Assembly: GCA_903813345.2 (NCBI GenBank) | Contig: CAIIXF020000006.1 | Coordinates: 23,567,936-23,631,935 of the forward strand | Direction of reading: 5' to 3' | Length of the DNA stretch: 64,000 nucleotides | DNA from: Owenia fusiformis | Lineage: Eukaryota > Annelida > Polychaeta > Sabellida > Oweniidae | In this document: one piece after another, positions 12,210 to 25,500 of the stretch | How positions within the stretch are numbered: position 1 is the first letter of the stretch | Layout: each line of letters starts with the position of its first letter | The notes under the pieces: model-generated | What the model saw: only the letters and a program-made list of their open reading frames with translations | Told to the model about the DNA's origin: nothing | Database searches by the model: none | Program-made: the position numbers and the translations under genes

Positions 12210-12412
12210 TCACACCATTAAGTATATATAATTAGAATACATAAAAAATGCTGCTAAAAATGCTCAGTCTACATTTGAAATTAAAAAGGATTTTAATTCT
12301 GAAGGTAGAATATATGATAAGATATTGAACGAGCCAGAGTGGAATAGTCAAAACTGGTAAAGTGGTATAATGATTCTTATTCAAATGTGTGGAAATGTGT
12401 AGACAACACTGT

Positions 12413-15400
12413 TTAAGATTTAGTTGTAAGTTTGAGCTGATTTCTGATTTGTTGTGGAATTCTATTTGATTGAGTTAAAGTAAATATTAAATCGTCAATT
12501 ATAAGGTCTCTGCTGACAGTTATTGTACAGGGGCTATTATTTGATATTACTGGATAGCATGTTCCACTGATTTCACCTCTATATAATGCAATAAGTAAAT
12601 TTTGTTGTCCAACTTCAACCACTTTACCAATTTTGACCATTCCATTGGGACTCATGCGATACCCTACCATATATTCTACCTCCACCTTTTGTCTCTTCTG
12701 TGGAGGACCATCTGTTTTGTCCCGACTGCATTGACGTTTGCCAGTTATAACCTGAAATTTAAAGATGAAAATTTTTTATCTCTGAGTAATAAGCTTCTCA
12801 TTTTCATTTACTCGGCTCCCATCTGTCGAAATGAACCCAGTGAAATACCCGAGTGTGCTAAGATGAATAATTCCTAAAAGCTATTAATTTATTCTTTACA
12901 TTTGTGCTGACAAATATTTATCTGGTTCAATGGTTTCATTTCAAAAGATTTGAAATCCATAAGCTTTAATTAATGAGAGATCATATATTATGACTGGCCA
13001 TCAGAGAAATATAAGTTTAGACAGGCTTTGAAAGTGACTTCACAAAAAAACAAATTTTACAATAATTATGAAAATGGAAGTTTATCTGCCTCTTTTTGTG
13101 TAAGCAGCTCAAATCATCATTTTTAACCTCATTGAACCTCATTATACATAATCAACTAATTATCATAACATACGAGTTGGTAGTTCTATTTCACATAGAA
13201 ACTCCAAATTTCATGCTTTGAGCAACAATTCATTTATGCCAATTAAAAAAAACAGGCCTGTACAATTTAGAGTAATATGAGTGTTTTATTCTTAACCTAA
13301 ATTTGCTGATTGTAGATATAAAGAAAACTACTTGAATACTGTGTACTTTAATTTGCCCATATCAAAATTATTTGGTACATTACCTTTGGAAATGTTCTCT
13401 CCTTATCCATGTGCAATCCCAGTGGTGATGAACCACTACACGGAGGATGAAGGGATGTGGTTGGTATATTCTCTTTGTACTTCGGCAGTGAATCTAACAG
13501 CCACGTCTCATCATTCTCAATATTTAATACACTGGCTGGGTCTTTTGTATAATTTTGCCACCAAGTATACTGAGCATATGTGAGATGATCCTTCACTTTG
13601 TTAATATTCAGCATGATATCCTTTAACTGAATTTTTCTTTCATAGTCTGGTGCAACTTTGTCGGGGATGTCATTAGGAAGTATTTGCTTTCCATTGGCAT
13701 CTTGTTTAAATATTTCTAGTTGTTGCTCATCTTGAGAAGGTAACCAGGCAACGTCAGTGCTCCAGTTTTTGTACTGAAGTGCCACATGGTCCTCTTTATC
13801 TTTGAATATTCTGAAATGTACACATATCAGAAAATAGAATATAGCTGCCAAAATGATACCTATATATTTCAATGATATCTGAACCTGCAATTGTAATGTA
13901 ATTGACAATGTTAAGCATAACATGAGTGTACAGAAATAAGAGATATATGGAAATATTTTGATAACATCACTTTTGAACAAATTATAGGAATAAATAAGTA
14001 TAAAAATTATAAAGAAGTTTTAATAGCCAGGAGAGCAATACAAATTTTTAATAGAGACAAAACTGGCAGTATACATGCATATTTTGAAAAAGAAAAACTG
14101 TATAGAAAGTAAACAATGTAACTAGACCTTTGTACAATTGTAACCTGCAATTGTCAAAATCTTTTTATGGTCTTTTTTAGCAAAATGTCAACTAACCTAA
14201 ACACATGGGGGAAACTGTGTTGTTTTATATCTTGGATATAAGGAACAATCCAGGACTTAATGTCCCATACTGCATTGGTCTCAATGACCCTCATCCCCTT
14301 GATGCTATTCTCTCCTATTTTCTTCAGTTCTTCCATTGTGATTGCACTGTGTCTCCGTAGCTGTTTTGAGATGAGGCTAAACCTCTGGTCAATGTCCTCA
14401 TGGGTATGGCCCACCATTAGGAAACTAATGATGACCTAAAATATAAATGATTGAATTCTAATTGACAAATAGGTGACTAACACTAACATCTCTTTTTATG
14501 ACATGAAATATTTTGATCATACTCAATCGTTGTTTCATTTTTTTACTTTAGATTGAATATTTGCTAATATTTGAAAATTGATTTTACACATCACATTTCT
14601 GTGATATTTCACAGTTATAATTATAGTTATAAAAATATTTACCTCTTTCACATAATTTTTATGGACAAGCAATGACAGTAGTCCGAGAACAATCTTGTTT
14701 TTATTTTCTCGGCCACAATTGTCCATCTAAATTATATAAAACAAAAAATGTTCGATTACAGAATCATTTGCATGGTATTGACACAACCTACCCAAAGCAC
14801 TATCCACCAATATTGTTGGGATGTTGAATTTCTTTAAAGTTTCAATCTTTTTAGTGATGCGATGCTGTTTAAATTTTACAATATTTTAAAGAATTTAAGC
14901 CCTGTTCTCAATGCATGATGGATGGCTGATTCATTCCACACATGTTTTACTAAGCAAACCTAGCACATGTGGCTGGCATTAAACATGCATAATCTGAAAT
15001 TGGTACATTTGTATTAATGATCATTTCACCATGCGTCCATTTGTTCAAATCCTTAAATATATCATCAACAAATACAAATATCAATATATTTAACTTTAGT
15101 GCTATTCTAGAGGATTTGTTCAAAGTGAATTCAACAAAATACCAAATAATGGATTTATTATTAAAGTGCTAAATTAAATTTATAAAAAAACCAACCTGAA
15201 GATATAAAATTGGTGGGAGATCTCTTTCTTCACATATGGCCCTAAGTAGACAATTAAGGGTCAAATTTGCATCATGTGGGAACTGATACACATCAATGAA
15301 CCCATACATCCTGCGACCATGAAGTAAAACTCCAACAACATGAGTATGTAGACTAAGAGCAGCATTAAATCCCTTGAATGAGAATTAAAGACCAATTATT

Positions 15401-18400
15401 AAACCAAGTCTTTACACTTGTCTTGGTATTTAGGGCTACGGAACAGTTTACCTTTCTAACTTAATGTAACATGTTTTTGCATTTGAAGCATGGTTGTATT
15501 GCGTTTTCAGAAATGTATTATAATGCTACATATTTAATATAGGTTTACCTTTGGTAGATCCCAATTTTTGAAGTGCGGGATATTGGTTTTGCCTGCAATT
15601 AGAAAGATAGTTAAAGTCAGGTATATAATAATTACACTGTCTTTGTTGCAACATTCTAGTCCAGAAAAAACACAAACAAAATCTTGGATCTTATTTATAC
15701 ATGCCATTTTGGTTATTTTAATATAATAATTGTTTTCAATCAGCATCCAGGCAATAGATTTTTATCGCACCCTAAGGTGCTATAATGTAATCAGTTTGCC
15801 GGGCGGTTGGGCGGTTGGGCGGGCGGGCGTCCCGAATAATCTTGTCTCCAGGTTTCCAGCCAAACCGTTTGAGGGATTCATTTGGAATTTTCAGGGATGT
15901 TTCTACCTATGAAAGTTTAGAACTGATTAGTTTTTCGGCATTCTGGGTAAATGTTAAGGCGGCCATTTTGGATTTTCCGTCCTAAAATCTTGTCTGTCAA
16001 GGCTTGTCTACAGGTTTCAAGCCAAACCGTTTGAGGGATTCATTTGAAATTCTCACGGATGTTTCTACCTATGAAAGTTTAGAACTGATTAGTTTTTCGG
16101 CATTCTGGGTAAATGTTAAGGCGGCCATTTTGGATTTTCCGTCCTAAAATCTTGTCTGTCAAGGATTGTCTACAGGTTTCAAGCCAAACCGTTTGAGGGA
16201 TTCATTTGAAATTCTCACGGATGTTTCTACCTATGAAAGTTTAGAACTGATTAGTTTTTCGGCATTCTGGGTAAATGTTAAGGCGGCCATTTTGGATTTT
16301 CCGTCCTAAAATCTTGTCTGTCAAGGCTTGTCTACAGGTTTCCAGCCAAACCGTTTGAGGGATTCATTTGAAATTCTCAGGGATGTTTCTACCTATATAA
16401 GTTTAGAACTGATTAGTTTTTCGGCATTCTGGGTAAATGTTAAGGCGGCTATTTGGGATTTTCCGTCCTAAAATCTTGTCTGTCAAGGCTTGTCTACAGG
16501 TTTCCAGCCAAACCGTTTGAGGGATTCATTTGAAATTCTCAGGGACGTTTCTACCTATGAAAGTTTAGAACTCATTAGTTTTTCGACATTCTGGATAAAT
16601 GTTAAGACGGCCATTTCTGTTCAAGGGTGCGATATTGTTCACCGTGTGTTTTATTTAGTATTAATTATCTTAAGTTATCATACTACTCACATAAATGTTT
16701 TTAATTAGCTTACTTACTTTGATCCATACCATCAACAATGGCACTCATTTTTCCCACAGAATCAGCTTCAGCCTCTGCTCTACGAACATAGTATGCTTTC
16801 CTTTCATCCCTATCAAAAATCAAGCAAATTGAGATAAAGCCAGACCCTCTTTACATGTAAGACAAATTACCTAAATATCTCATGATATTTTTGATTCAAT
16901 TGCAGAAAAGTATTGAAAAAATCAATCCTCAAATAAATTTTAAAATAGGTCTACGATTTACTAAAAATTCGTCATGGCTATTATCCCAACAAACGAAGTT
17001 CATTAGGGATATAGTGAAGCCCTCCGTCCGTTTGTCCCTCCATCTGTCCATCTGTCAGTCTGTCCATCTGTCCAGAAGATAACTCGAATACTACTGGACG
17101 GATTTGCTTCAAAATTGGTGGAAATATGTATATTGGTAAATAGTTTTATGTAAAATAATTTTTCCAAGGTGGCTGCTGCTTTAGAAATGGCAGGAATATT
17201 TGGCAAAAATCTTTAGTTTTTCATTTTACACCAAAATCATGAATATTATTGTTTGAAATTTTAAAAGTGTATTCACAGCATGTATCTGTCACATATATTC
17301 TGAGATTTTAGCCTGACACCCAGGGACTGTTATGGGGGGGTTGGGAAAACAGGAATTCGCTTTAATTTTGAGATCTTTCTAACATTTAGGTTTATTATAC
17401 TCAAATGAAAGCCAATTTAGAGTAGATTGCAAGTATTGTATAGTTTTTCTAATTGCACGCCTGCTGATCGGGAAAATGGGATGGAGGGGGGGGGGGCAGG
17501 CATGTCTGCTGGAAAATTAAATAAAAAAATCTGCAAGATTTATTTTTTCAAGAAAAAGTTTACTATTGAATTCTTAAAGGGTGATGCATATCGTTAAGAA
17601 AAACCGAACACTCGTTTCTAGTGTTGCTCACCGTTTAGTTTAAAAGGCCCAATCCTGGAATAATACTCAAGGGTTCACAGCTCGAGGTCCTCGTGTCAAC
17701 ACCTCTTATTGTTATATAGCATTAGTATATTATTGATCGTCACACATTTATAAAAGGGAGATTTTTATTTTGACAAATCAATTTCACATTTATGGGTGAA
17801 GTTTCGGGATCTTCTATTTGTGTATAGTAAGGAAAAATTGACATCTTAATTTCCCCAAAACGTATGAGATCTATTTAAAAAGGCACAAGGCCACCAACTT
17901 GCACAAGTCAATCGATTGCAAACTTCATATTTGCACATTTGATGAAATGAACCATTTGTGTCATATTGTGAAATTATTAAGTTTGCAATCGATTCAGGTC
18001 ATAGCGTATTTTTGGTATTTCTGTGATAATCAATGGAATCCAATGGCTTCTATTGGGATCTGATGATAACCCCATGTTAAGTCAATGGTGCACAGTCCCA
18101 TGTAAGTCAATACAACCTTACTGAATGAAATGATCCCTATCTCAGCTTATGTGTGCCCAAGCACTTTAATATTTTCCAAAGTATTATATGACATTCTATT
18201 CTTCATGTTACACCTAAGAATGATTCATTTTGACCATGGGGATATTTGCCAATAAGTGCACCTCTTCCTTTTAAGTACTTTATATTTCAAAAATTTACTT
18301 AAACATGTTAAATGGCTTCATTTACTTGTAATAAATTCTAGAATTTTCGCTGATCTCATATTTGGAAAAAATCTTACTGTTGTCTCATCAAGTGCTCATT

Positions 18401-21400
18401 TCTGTCCTTCAGAATAGCTTCTTTCACCTTTGGATCATCAGAATAACGTTGAAGGCATTGAGTTGCTAACATACATATGTTGCATTTAGATAGATTGGTT
18501 GGCTGAAATTAGAAAACGATGACAAAAAATAAATAAATAAAATATGAATTTGAAACAAAAAGGAAGCATGGCGATGGTTATTGCAAGACAAGAGTAGTTG
18601 TAACTTGTAAGCACTTGTAAGGAAGGTCGGTCTGCCATGGCTTCTAGGCCTGTAGGCTCAACTGGTGTAAGTAGTGAAAATGTGGATTTCCTACAACAAA
18701 ATGGCTGCAATGTCAAAAATAGACCCGTTTGAGACCAAGGAGTCAAAAGATGGTTTTCTTAATATTGAAGTTGAACTAAAGTTACTTAACAAGAAATTCT
18801 ACCAAGATAGATTTATAAAGAACTGATTTTAAAAGTCAAGTTTTGGATTATAATAAGTAATAGCTGAAATGTGACTTTTTATTATAAAAATGGCGGCCAT
18901 TTTGAAAATAGGCGAGCTTTAGGACCTGGAGTCATGTACAGTGTTTTTGTGTTTATAACTAACCAGAGACAGAGGTTATGAAACGTGACACAATTGTTGA
19001 TAGACTAACAGACAGACCAATGGACAGACAGATAAGTGAGTGATTGCAAAAGATTTGTCCATGTGAGCTAGAAATACCAATGAGCTTGTGTTTTAAAATT
19101 TTTTTAACTGAAACATAAGTGTTTCAATAAGAGTGACTTGTGACTCAGTGAGGATAAATACTCATCAATACCTTCATGGTTGTTGTAACATCTGGGAAAT
19201 TTTCTTTAAATAGTTGGTAAAACTGTGATTTCTTGACAGTTTCAGAACAATCAGAATGCACCTTTAGGTATGTATCAAAGAGCTCAGCAACTGACATTCC
19301 AATAGGTAAGGTTGTCCTTCCACTTTCTGGATTTATGTCCCCCATCATACCAATATACTGTTTCATGAAACCTACTGCCAATGAACCTAAAGGAGAATGA
19401 AAAATATGTTATATATTGATGTTGCATAATACAGTGCAACAAAACACTTCATATTTCATGGAGTCTAAGAAAATAACGATTTTAGTGTAGTGTACATTTT
19501 TGGGACATATTGGATTTCCTTATTCACATTGTGACGCTCATACCTTTTTCTGCAGACCTCGGCTTTGTATTCTCAATATTGTTGAATGGATGATTATTTG
19601 CTTTCTCTTTTGCTCGCATGTATGTCCTTCCTGATATTCCCATAACAGTTTGCCAGGATTTTCTGAAATATAAATCATCGATCTGATAAGTAAGCTTTAA
19701 TTATCCAAACGAATGAAGTGCGGTAGAGATATAGTGAAGCCCATCATATATTTTTCAAGATGGCCACCGCTTTTAAAATGGCGGTAATTTTTCTCCAAAA
19801 TCTTTTTTCATTTTCAGTTTTTCATTTTAGACCTAAGTAATAGATATGATTCTTTGAAAATTTAGTAGTTTATTCACAACATCTCTCTTTTACACATATT
19901 TCTTGTCTTTTAGCCTGACCCCCAGGGGTAATGTAAGTGGGAGGGGTCAAGAAAACAGGAAATTGCTTTAGTTTTGAGGTCTTTCTGAAGTATAGCTTTA
20001 TTATACTCAAATGAAAGACAATTTAAAGTAGATTGCAAATATTTATCATTTTTTTGATTTGGGCCTAGAACAATTCAAAATGGCTGCCTCATGTGGGATT
20101 TTGCAACAATTTTCTGATCTCTTCAAAGTATTGATATATTGAACTCAAATTAAAGGAATTCTAGAGTAGATTACAATTATTTTAATATTTTTCTGATTCG
20201 TGCCTCTGAAAATTCAAAATGGTTGCTAGGAGCAGAAATTCGCCATTACTTAGAGATCTCTTCAAAGTATGGTTTCATTATGCTTAAATCCGTTGAAATT
20301 CTGATATATATCTCTAATATACATGTATGTCTTTTAGTATCTGCCAATTTGATCAAGGGGGTAGATGGTAAATATTACATTGTGACATACAGATTCATGC
20401 ATGTTGTGTTCGTTGGGATTTGCTACTCCATGGAGTTGCTGATTTGTAGTTGAATCAAGTACGAGTAGTCTATAACTTTAAACAAAAATATGATAATTTA
20501 TTTTAAATCAAATGTAAATTTTTATAATTGTGTGGCATACTTGCAAATGTAGATTCCTTCCAAATTATGCAAACAGTCATTGTTATGGTCACTGATTTTT
20601 GTCATTTTATATAGTTCTGCAAGTTTCGACATCCTATATTGGGTCTGCTTCAAGCCATGGTACTTCAGTCGCCATCTTATAACTATTTTCCAATTGAGTT
20701 TTGCACTGCATCTTCTGCCACATGCACATTCATCTAAGAGCATGGCTCTTATAAGATCTACATCTATAGCCTTCTCTTTTCTAGAATGATGTTGTTCTGG
20801 AAATTAAAAAAACTAGTGAATATAAGACTAATGTATATCTGGTATGTTTAATAATAGTTTTGTATAGATTCAGGCCCCCTACCCAATAAATAAAATTCAT
20901 TTTAATATTATTATATATAATAATATAAAGGTGGTCCAAAAAAATTGGAACATTTGTTAATTGAAATGCACCAGAGTTTTACTGAGCATAGTTCAGTCAC
21001 TTATTTATCTCCTGTGAAGTTTGTAGGTGCAAACAACAATGTTAATGCTTTAAACTAGATAATGTTTGATATGACCCCTCTTCTCCTGAATTACAAGTTC
21101 AAGCCTGGGACCCAGTTTTGAAATTATTCATTCAGTTTGCTGTTCGGTTGTTTTTGTCCCAGCTATCTTGATTAAAAGTTTTAGCTTGACCAAACTTCCA
21201 ATATATTTGCCTTGGAAGATCAAATCTGGTAACATATTCAACATTTTTATCCAAATTGATGGTGTGATGTGATCAAGGATATTTTGATGGCTATTGTTGG
21301 GTGTATTACTGATGGAGTATTCTTCTCCAGAAAGAAGCCAGAGCAGTCTGTTATGAATGTTAAATGAGACTCCCTCCCCTTTATTGTTCTAATATGAATA

Positions 21401-22196
21401 ATATCCATTGAATATATTTATATATGTATATCAATATCATAAAGGAGTCTCCCAGAACACAAATGATATATTATATGTGCTTAGAGTTGATCTTTTAAAG
21501 CCTTGTAAATAACTGGTCAGTTTTGACTTTACCTGAAAGTGGAAACAATGATATTGTCACTTGTAGCTGTGTGGTTATGCAATCGCTCACCTCTGACATG
21601 TTCCTTCTTGCCTACTCTTAAATAGAAATAATCATTTTGGGTATTCTTCAAGTTAAGGCATTCACCATAGTTTTCTGGTAGACCATAGATGTTTATACCT
21701 TATGTGAACTAAATATGATTGTATAAAATGTGTATAGTAATCAACATGTTCATTAAAGCTTTGAAATAAAGATTACTTGAAAGGTAGCGGCGAAACTAAC
21801 AAGTGTATATTTAAGAAAAGAGGGTCCTATGAAACATTGACTAGTTTAATATGTTAACTTTTTAGTATGCACCTATAAACTTTACATCAGATATATAAGT
21901 GACGGAACTATGCTCAGGAAAATTTTGGGGCATTTTAAAGGAAAAATAAAGGTTTTGCGTTCAACTAACATATGTTCCAATTTTTTGGACCACCCTGTAT
22001 TATGAATTACTATATTCCGTTGTCACTTATCTATTAAATGAAAGGATGTTTTCAATTCACTTTCTTTAATTACTTACTTTGAGTAATTTTATCCCAATTT
22101 TCAAAATGATTTTTACATCTCTGATTTTTAACTACAGATTTAAACTAATGATAGTTACTTACCAGATTGACATTTCCATGTTGGTGTATTAACCAT
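12413..22196 (-). CDS. DUF7869-like putative DDE/RNase H-fold transposase, 12 exons, 716 aa
   Basis: Exons in transcript order: 22196-22163, 20796-20541, 19662-19544, 19386-19172, 18502-18378, 16809-16718, 15592-15549, 15372-15196, 14726-14643, 14435-14197, 13810-13384, 12751-12413. All junctions are GT-AG and the 2151-nt frame is open from ATG to stop. Order of features: Cys-rich N-terminus (C35, C37, C41; C86, C96); a WQTVMGISGRTY segment (~99); KCNIC (C215, C218); a charged helical stretch; IVDGMDQSKTNIPHF (D276); LSLHTHVVGVLLHG (~302-314); YLQMDNCGRENKNK (D356); and VGHTHEDIDQRFS (E395/D398). This series matches my memory of the DUF7869 family of animal transposon-like proteins. The D...D...E/D spacing resembles a DDE transposase core, and MDN resembles the second catalytic Asp of integrases. 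A basic PPQKRQK patch precedes a small beta-rich C-terminal module (~628-712) like that of the neighbouring ParB-like gene. Catalytic activity is inference. Confidence 0.88.
15762..16636. repeat. Dispersed element with five ~160-bp internal units (family A)
   Basis: Ends are inverted: TATCGCACCCTA on the left and AGGGTGCGATA on the right. After a GGGCGGTTGGGCGGGCGGGC segment come about five units of ~160 bp, each with CCAAACCGTTTGAGGGATTC and GCGGCCATTTTGGATTTTCC. A reverse-oriented copy is at 39694-40152. It lies between two exons of the DUF7869-like gene. Open frames within it are not genes. Confidence 0.85.
16975..17640. repeat. Dispersed repeat of the TATCCCAACGAACGAAG type (family B)
   Basis: The stretch starts TTATCCCAACAAACGAAG, is followed by AGTGAAGCCCTCCGTCCG and runs of GTCCATCTGTCC, then AAAATTGG and TTAGCCTGACACCCAGGG, and contains a GGGGGGGGG tract near 17489. 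Other family members are at 19695-20455, 23815-24720, 38436-39208 and, more distantly, 60190-61320 and 62590-63720. No coding function. Confidence 0.7.
17641..18377. other. Intron of the DUF7869-like gene, no recognised feature
   Basis: The sequence is AT-rich. A short stretch at 18195-18235 recurs at 41235-41290 (GTTACACCTAAGAATGATTC-like). Nothing else is recognised. Confidence 0.5.
19695..20455. repeat. Family B dispersed element, nearly full copy
   Basis: The copy starts TTATCCAAACGAATGAAGTG followed by ATATAGTGAAGCCC and ends GTTCGTTGGGATTTGCTACT plus CCATGGAGTTGC. It is about the reverse complement of 38436-39208, with the same internal order (GATGGCCACCGC, AGCCTGACCCCCAGGG, CAAAATGGCTGCC). 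It lies between exons 20796-20541 and 19662-19544 of the DUF7869-like gene. No coding. Confidence 0.75.
20928..21997. mobile_element. Tc1/mariner-like non-autonomous element
   Basis: Inverted ends of ~23 bp: GGTGGTCCAAAAAAATTGG at 20930 and, inverted, CCAATTTTTTGGACCACC ending near 21994, with TA on both sides (20926-20927, 21998-21999). The 1.07-kb interior has no long frame. The CAGGGTGGTCCAAAA-type end is typical of mariner elements. It sits in the first intron of the DUF7869-like gene. Confidence 0.8.
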
Positions 22197-22586
22197 GCTG
22201 TTCCTTGGTATTTTCCAATAATCCACTGTTTAATACAGATCTTTTTTCTTATAAATGTTATAAAAATTCTCCTAAGTATATTAGACTAAGCAGACACTGT
22301 CTGTTAAACTTGTTTCCGCCAAAAATTTGAATGGAGGTAAGTATATCTCTTCTTTCATTGGACAGTGAACAGTTTGGGTGAGTCTATTATTTAAAAAAAG
22401 GGAACAGGAGAATAATTCAATGGACTGAGCTGAAAGTTTATTTACCATTTTCCCAGTGTAGTGTTTATATGTATGCAGCTTAAGTTATCTTATAAGATAT
22501 ATGACAAAAAAGTATTTTACATTTTGAAACAAAAGCATTTCCAACAGACAATTGATAATATAGAATACACAAGAAGATATTAAAGC
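22197..22586. promoter_or_regulatory. Divergent promoter region between the two island genes
   Basis: Only 390 bp separate the two start codons, so the genes probably share a bidirectional control region. It contains CAGACACTGTCTG at 22291-22303. This is the two half-sites of the terminal palindrome (TGTCTG and CAGACA) in everted order with one base between them. Another CAGACA lies near 22545. No TATA box could be assigned with confidence. Promoter function and use of the half-sites for self-regulation are inferred. Confidence 0.55.
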
Positions 22587-25500
22587 ATGGCAGTTGGAGA
22601 AGATCCTAAGCACTGGACTTTAAAATTTGAGGAAGATTCTCGGATATTTTTCCAATATGTTGATGATGGCAGTGGTGAGTAATTTTTCAAATGTACTTTT
22701 AAACATTTTTTTATCATAATTAAATTATTTAAATCAAAAATCAAAACTATAATGATGAATGTAGAAAAGATTGTTTAATCAGATTATTTGAGCTGAACAA
22801 TGAATGAATAATGAATTTACTTTTTAATTCTTATGATTTTGTATTTAGATGAATAAATCAAATAATGTTCAGGGAACGAAGCGTGATGATGAGGATCTGT
22901 CCTACTAATATTCTATATTCTGGTAGATCTTTTCACTTTCATTTCCCATTGCCAAAATGATGAATTACTGTTGTTGGCAAATATTGATTGTACAAAACTG
23001 TTTTTTAGAAACAAAGCAATATATAAAAGACGTTGAGTGTGAAGAAGAGTCTGCTGCTGACATATGGATAAAGGTGAGTGCTTAATAAGTATTTAAAGGT
23101 CCCATATAAAGTTTGGACCACTTAAACTTATCTTGTAGACTTACCCCATAATGTGATATGTGAAAAAATGGTACTTCAAAAAGAGTTTTTAAAGGACTTT
23201 TTGTTCAAAAAATAATGAATTCATTTTAAACTAATTTTAGGTGCTACATATATATATTATTATATTATATTGCTATATTTAAAGGATACTTCTGAGGAAT
23301 AAAAACATGGTAACTTTCTATTTCTGTTTTTGGGATAATAATTTATCAAGTCATAAACAATAGTAAATAATTGATAAAAACATATTTTCAAACTTAAGAT
23401 GGGTGGTTTAATTAAAGGCAGGATCAGATGTAAAGGGGATGAAAAGTTCGAAGCAACATGTACATAGACAATTCACCTATTAATGTAATCCTTGTGATCT
23501 CAATTACAATATATCACAAAAGATTCAGGATATCTTGTAAATTGGTGAAGTTATCAAGAATTGAAAGTGCAAAAATGGGGAAATTTCTCCAAGTCAAAAA
23601 TCATACATTATTATAAAAGATTTTCCTGAAATGGATGCAAGTATGCACTTTGGGCATTCTTAGAAAACAAACATGCCAAGCAATGATATGAGCCAAAAAT
23701 ATACTAAAATTGAAACAATTTTTGTTTGCCTGCTCCCTTTATCCAACTCTCACTTTCATTCCGTGCTTTCTATTATGTCATTTATTTTATTTACCATTAA
23801 AATTAAATAATTTTTCTGATTCTGGCCTTGTACAATTCAAAGTGGCTGCCTAATGTGGTATTTCAAAATAATTCTCTTATCTCTTCAAAGTATGACTTTA
23901 TCAAAATGAACGAATTTTAGAGTAGATCAAAATTATGGTATCATTTTTCTAATTTGTGCCTCAGAAAATTCAAAATGACTGCCTAGAGTAAGAGTTTGTT
24001 ATTACTTAGAGATCTTATGGTTACATGGCACTTTATGATCTGTGCCTTTGAAACTCCTAAATGGTCACCCAAATCTCTAATGCATGTCTTTTAATATCTG
24101 TCAATTTAATCAAGGGTAGATTAGATGGTAAATATTACATTTTATCCCATACTTAGTAGTGTTATAGGTAAATAACATGTGGGAATATAATTGATATCTG
24201 AGGTGAGTGTATATATCTCCCGCTGAGGTGAGCGGGATATATCACCCGCTCATCAGCAATCCCCGGGAATTTTGTTTTCGTTGCTTTTGGATATATTAAT
24301 TAATTTCATATACTTGTACATAGTACTGTTTAATGTTAAAAAGCTGTTGAGATTAAAACAATAATGTTAAGAATTTTAATTGAGATAAAATATTCATGTT
24401 TTGATTATGATCATCATCTGTAATTATTACACGAGGCTTCCATAACATTCAATGCATACTTAATAATCTACTTATGCTCATAATCTACTAAGTATAGGAT
24501 AAATCAGTTATTAAATGCTCGATTTTTGATACAGGGTATATCCCTCGGTAAATACAACACATGAAACCTCGGTCCCTATGGTCCCTTGGGTAGATATATT
24601 GTATTTCCCTCATATACCCTGTATCAAAAACCTCCCATTAAATAACCTCTATAACATGTACAGATTTATGAATACATATAGTGTTCGTTGGGATTTGCTA
24701 CTCCTTGTTTTCAATCCAAACAGAACATAGCAGAAAAGTTTTGGGAACATTCACACATCAATTTCAATGACAGCTTTTATATACAGGATAGGGATGTGCC
24801 ATTTTTTAACAATTTGGTAATTCAATACTACAATATAGAAATGTCTTGAAACTAAATATAATGAAACAAACAGCAATGCTTTTTCCTATATGTTCCTTTA
24901 AACCATTTAAATATATTCAATGTTTATTCACCATTTTGACTTCATATCATCAAAAAATTTATTTTTACAAGATTTACACAGTTTACAAGTTTTACACAAT
25001 TCAGATGATTTACAGTCTACCTAAAATTTCAACAACAGGCTTTATTACTTGAAAGCTTATGTTTGAGGTCTAGTCTGTTGTTTTAAAAATAAATAATCAT
25101 TTCCAACTAAAATAACAAGATGTATAAATGATTAAATATAAATAATTCTGAAACGATTTAAAACATTTTGTGAAAAAGCTAGAAATAGTTGCAATTATAC
25201 AAGTCTGAAATATTCCTTTTGGAATGTCACTAAGAGGGCCCACTGCCCCCCCCCCCCCCCCCCTTTGCTCAGGTCAACTTAGTAAAATATAAGAGTTAAC
25301 CTAACATCAAATCCCTTAGAACAGTCATATCAAGGTACTGATAATACTGCAGCCATTATTGCCTTTTGAAAGGAAGGTGTCTCACAGTTTCATGGGGATG
25401 TTTTATTTCCAATATTTCAATTAATTTTAATGGACTTGAAAGTAATTGGTTCTTTTTATTCAATCCATGAATTACTATCATAACAAAAATCATATTTTAT

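Noticed and set aside
13332-13583. 83-codon + strand frame
   Set aside because: It is antisense to the large exon 13384-13810 of the DUF7869-like gene, which has family motifs and correct phases.
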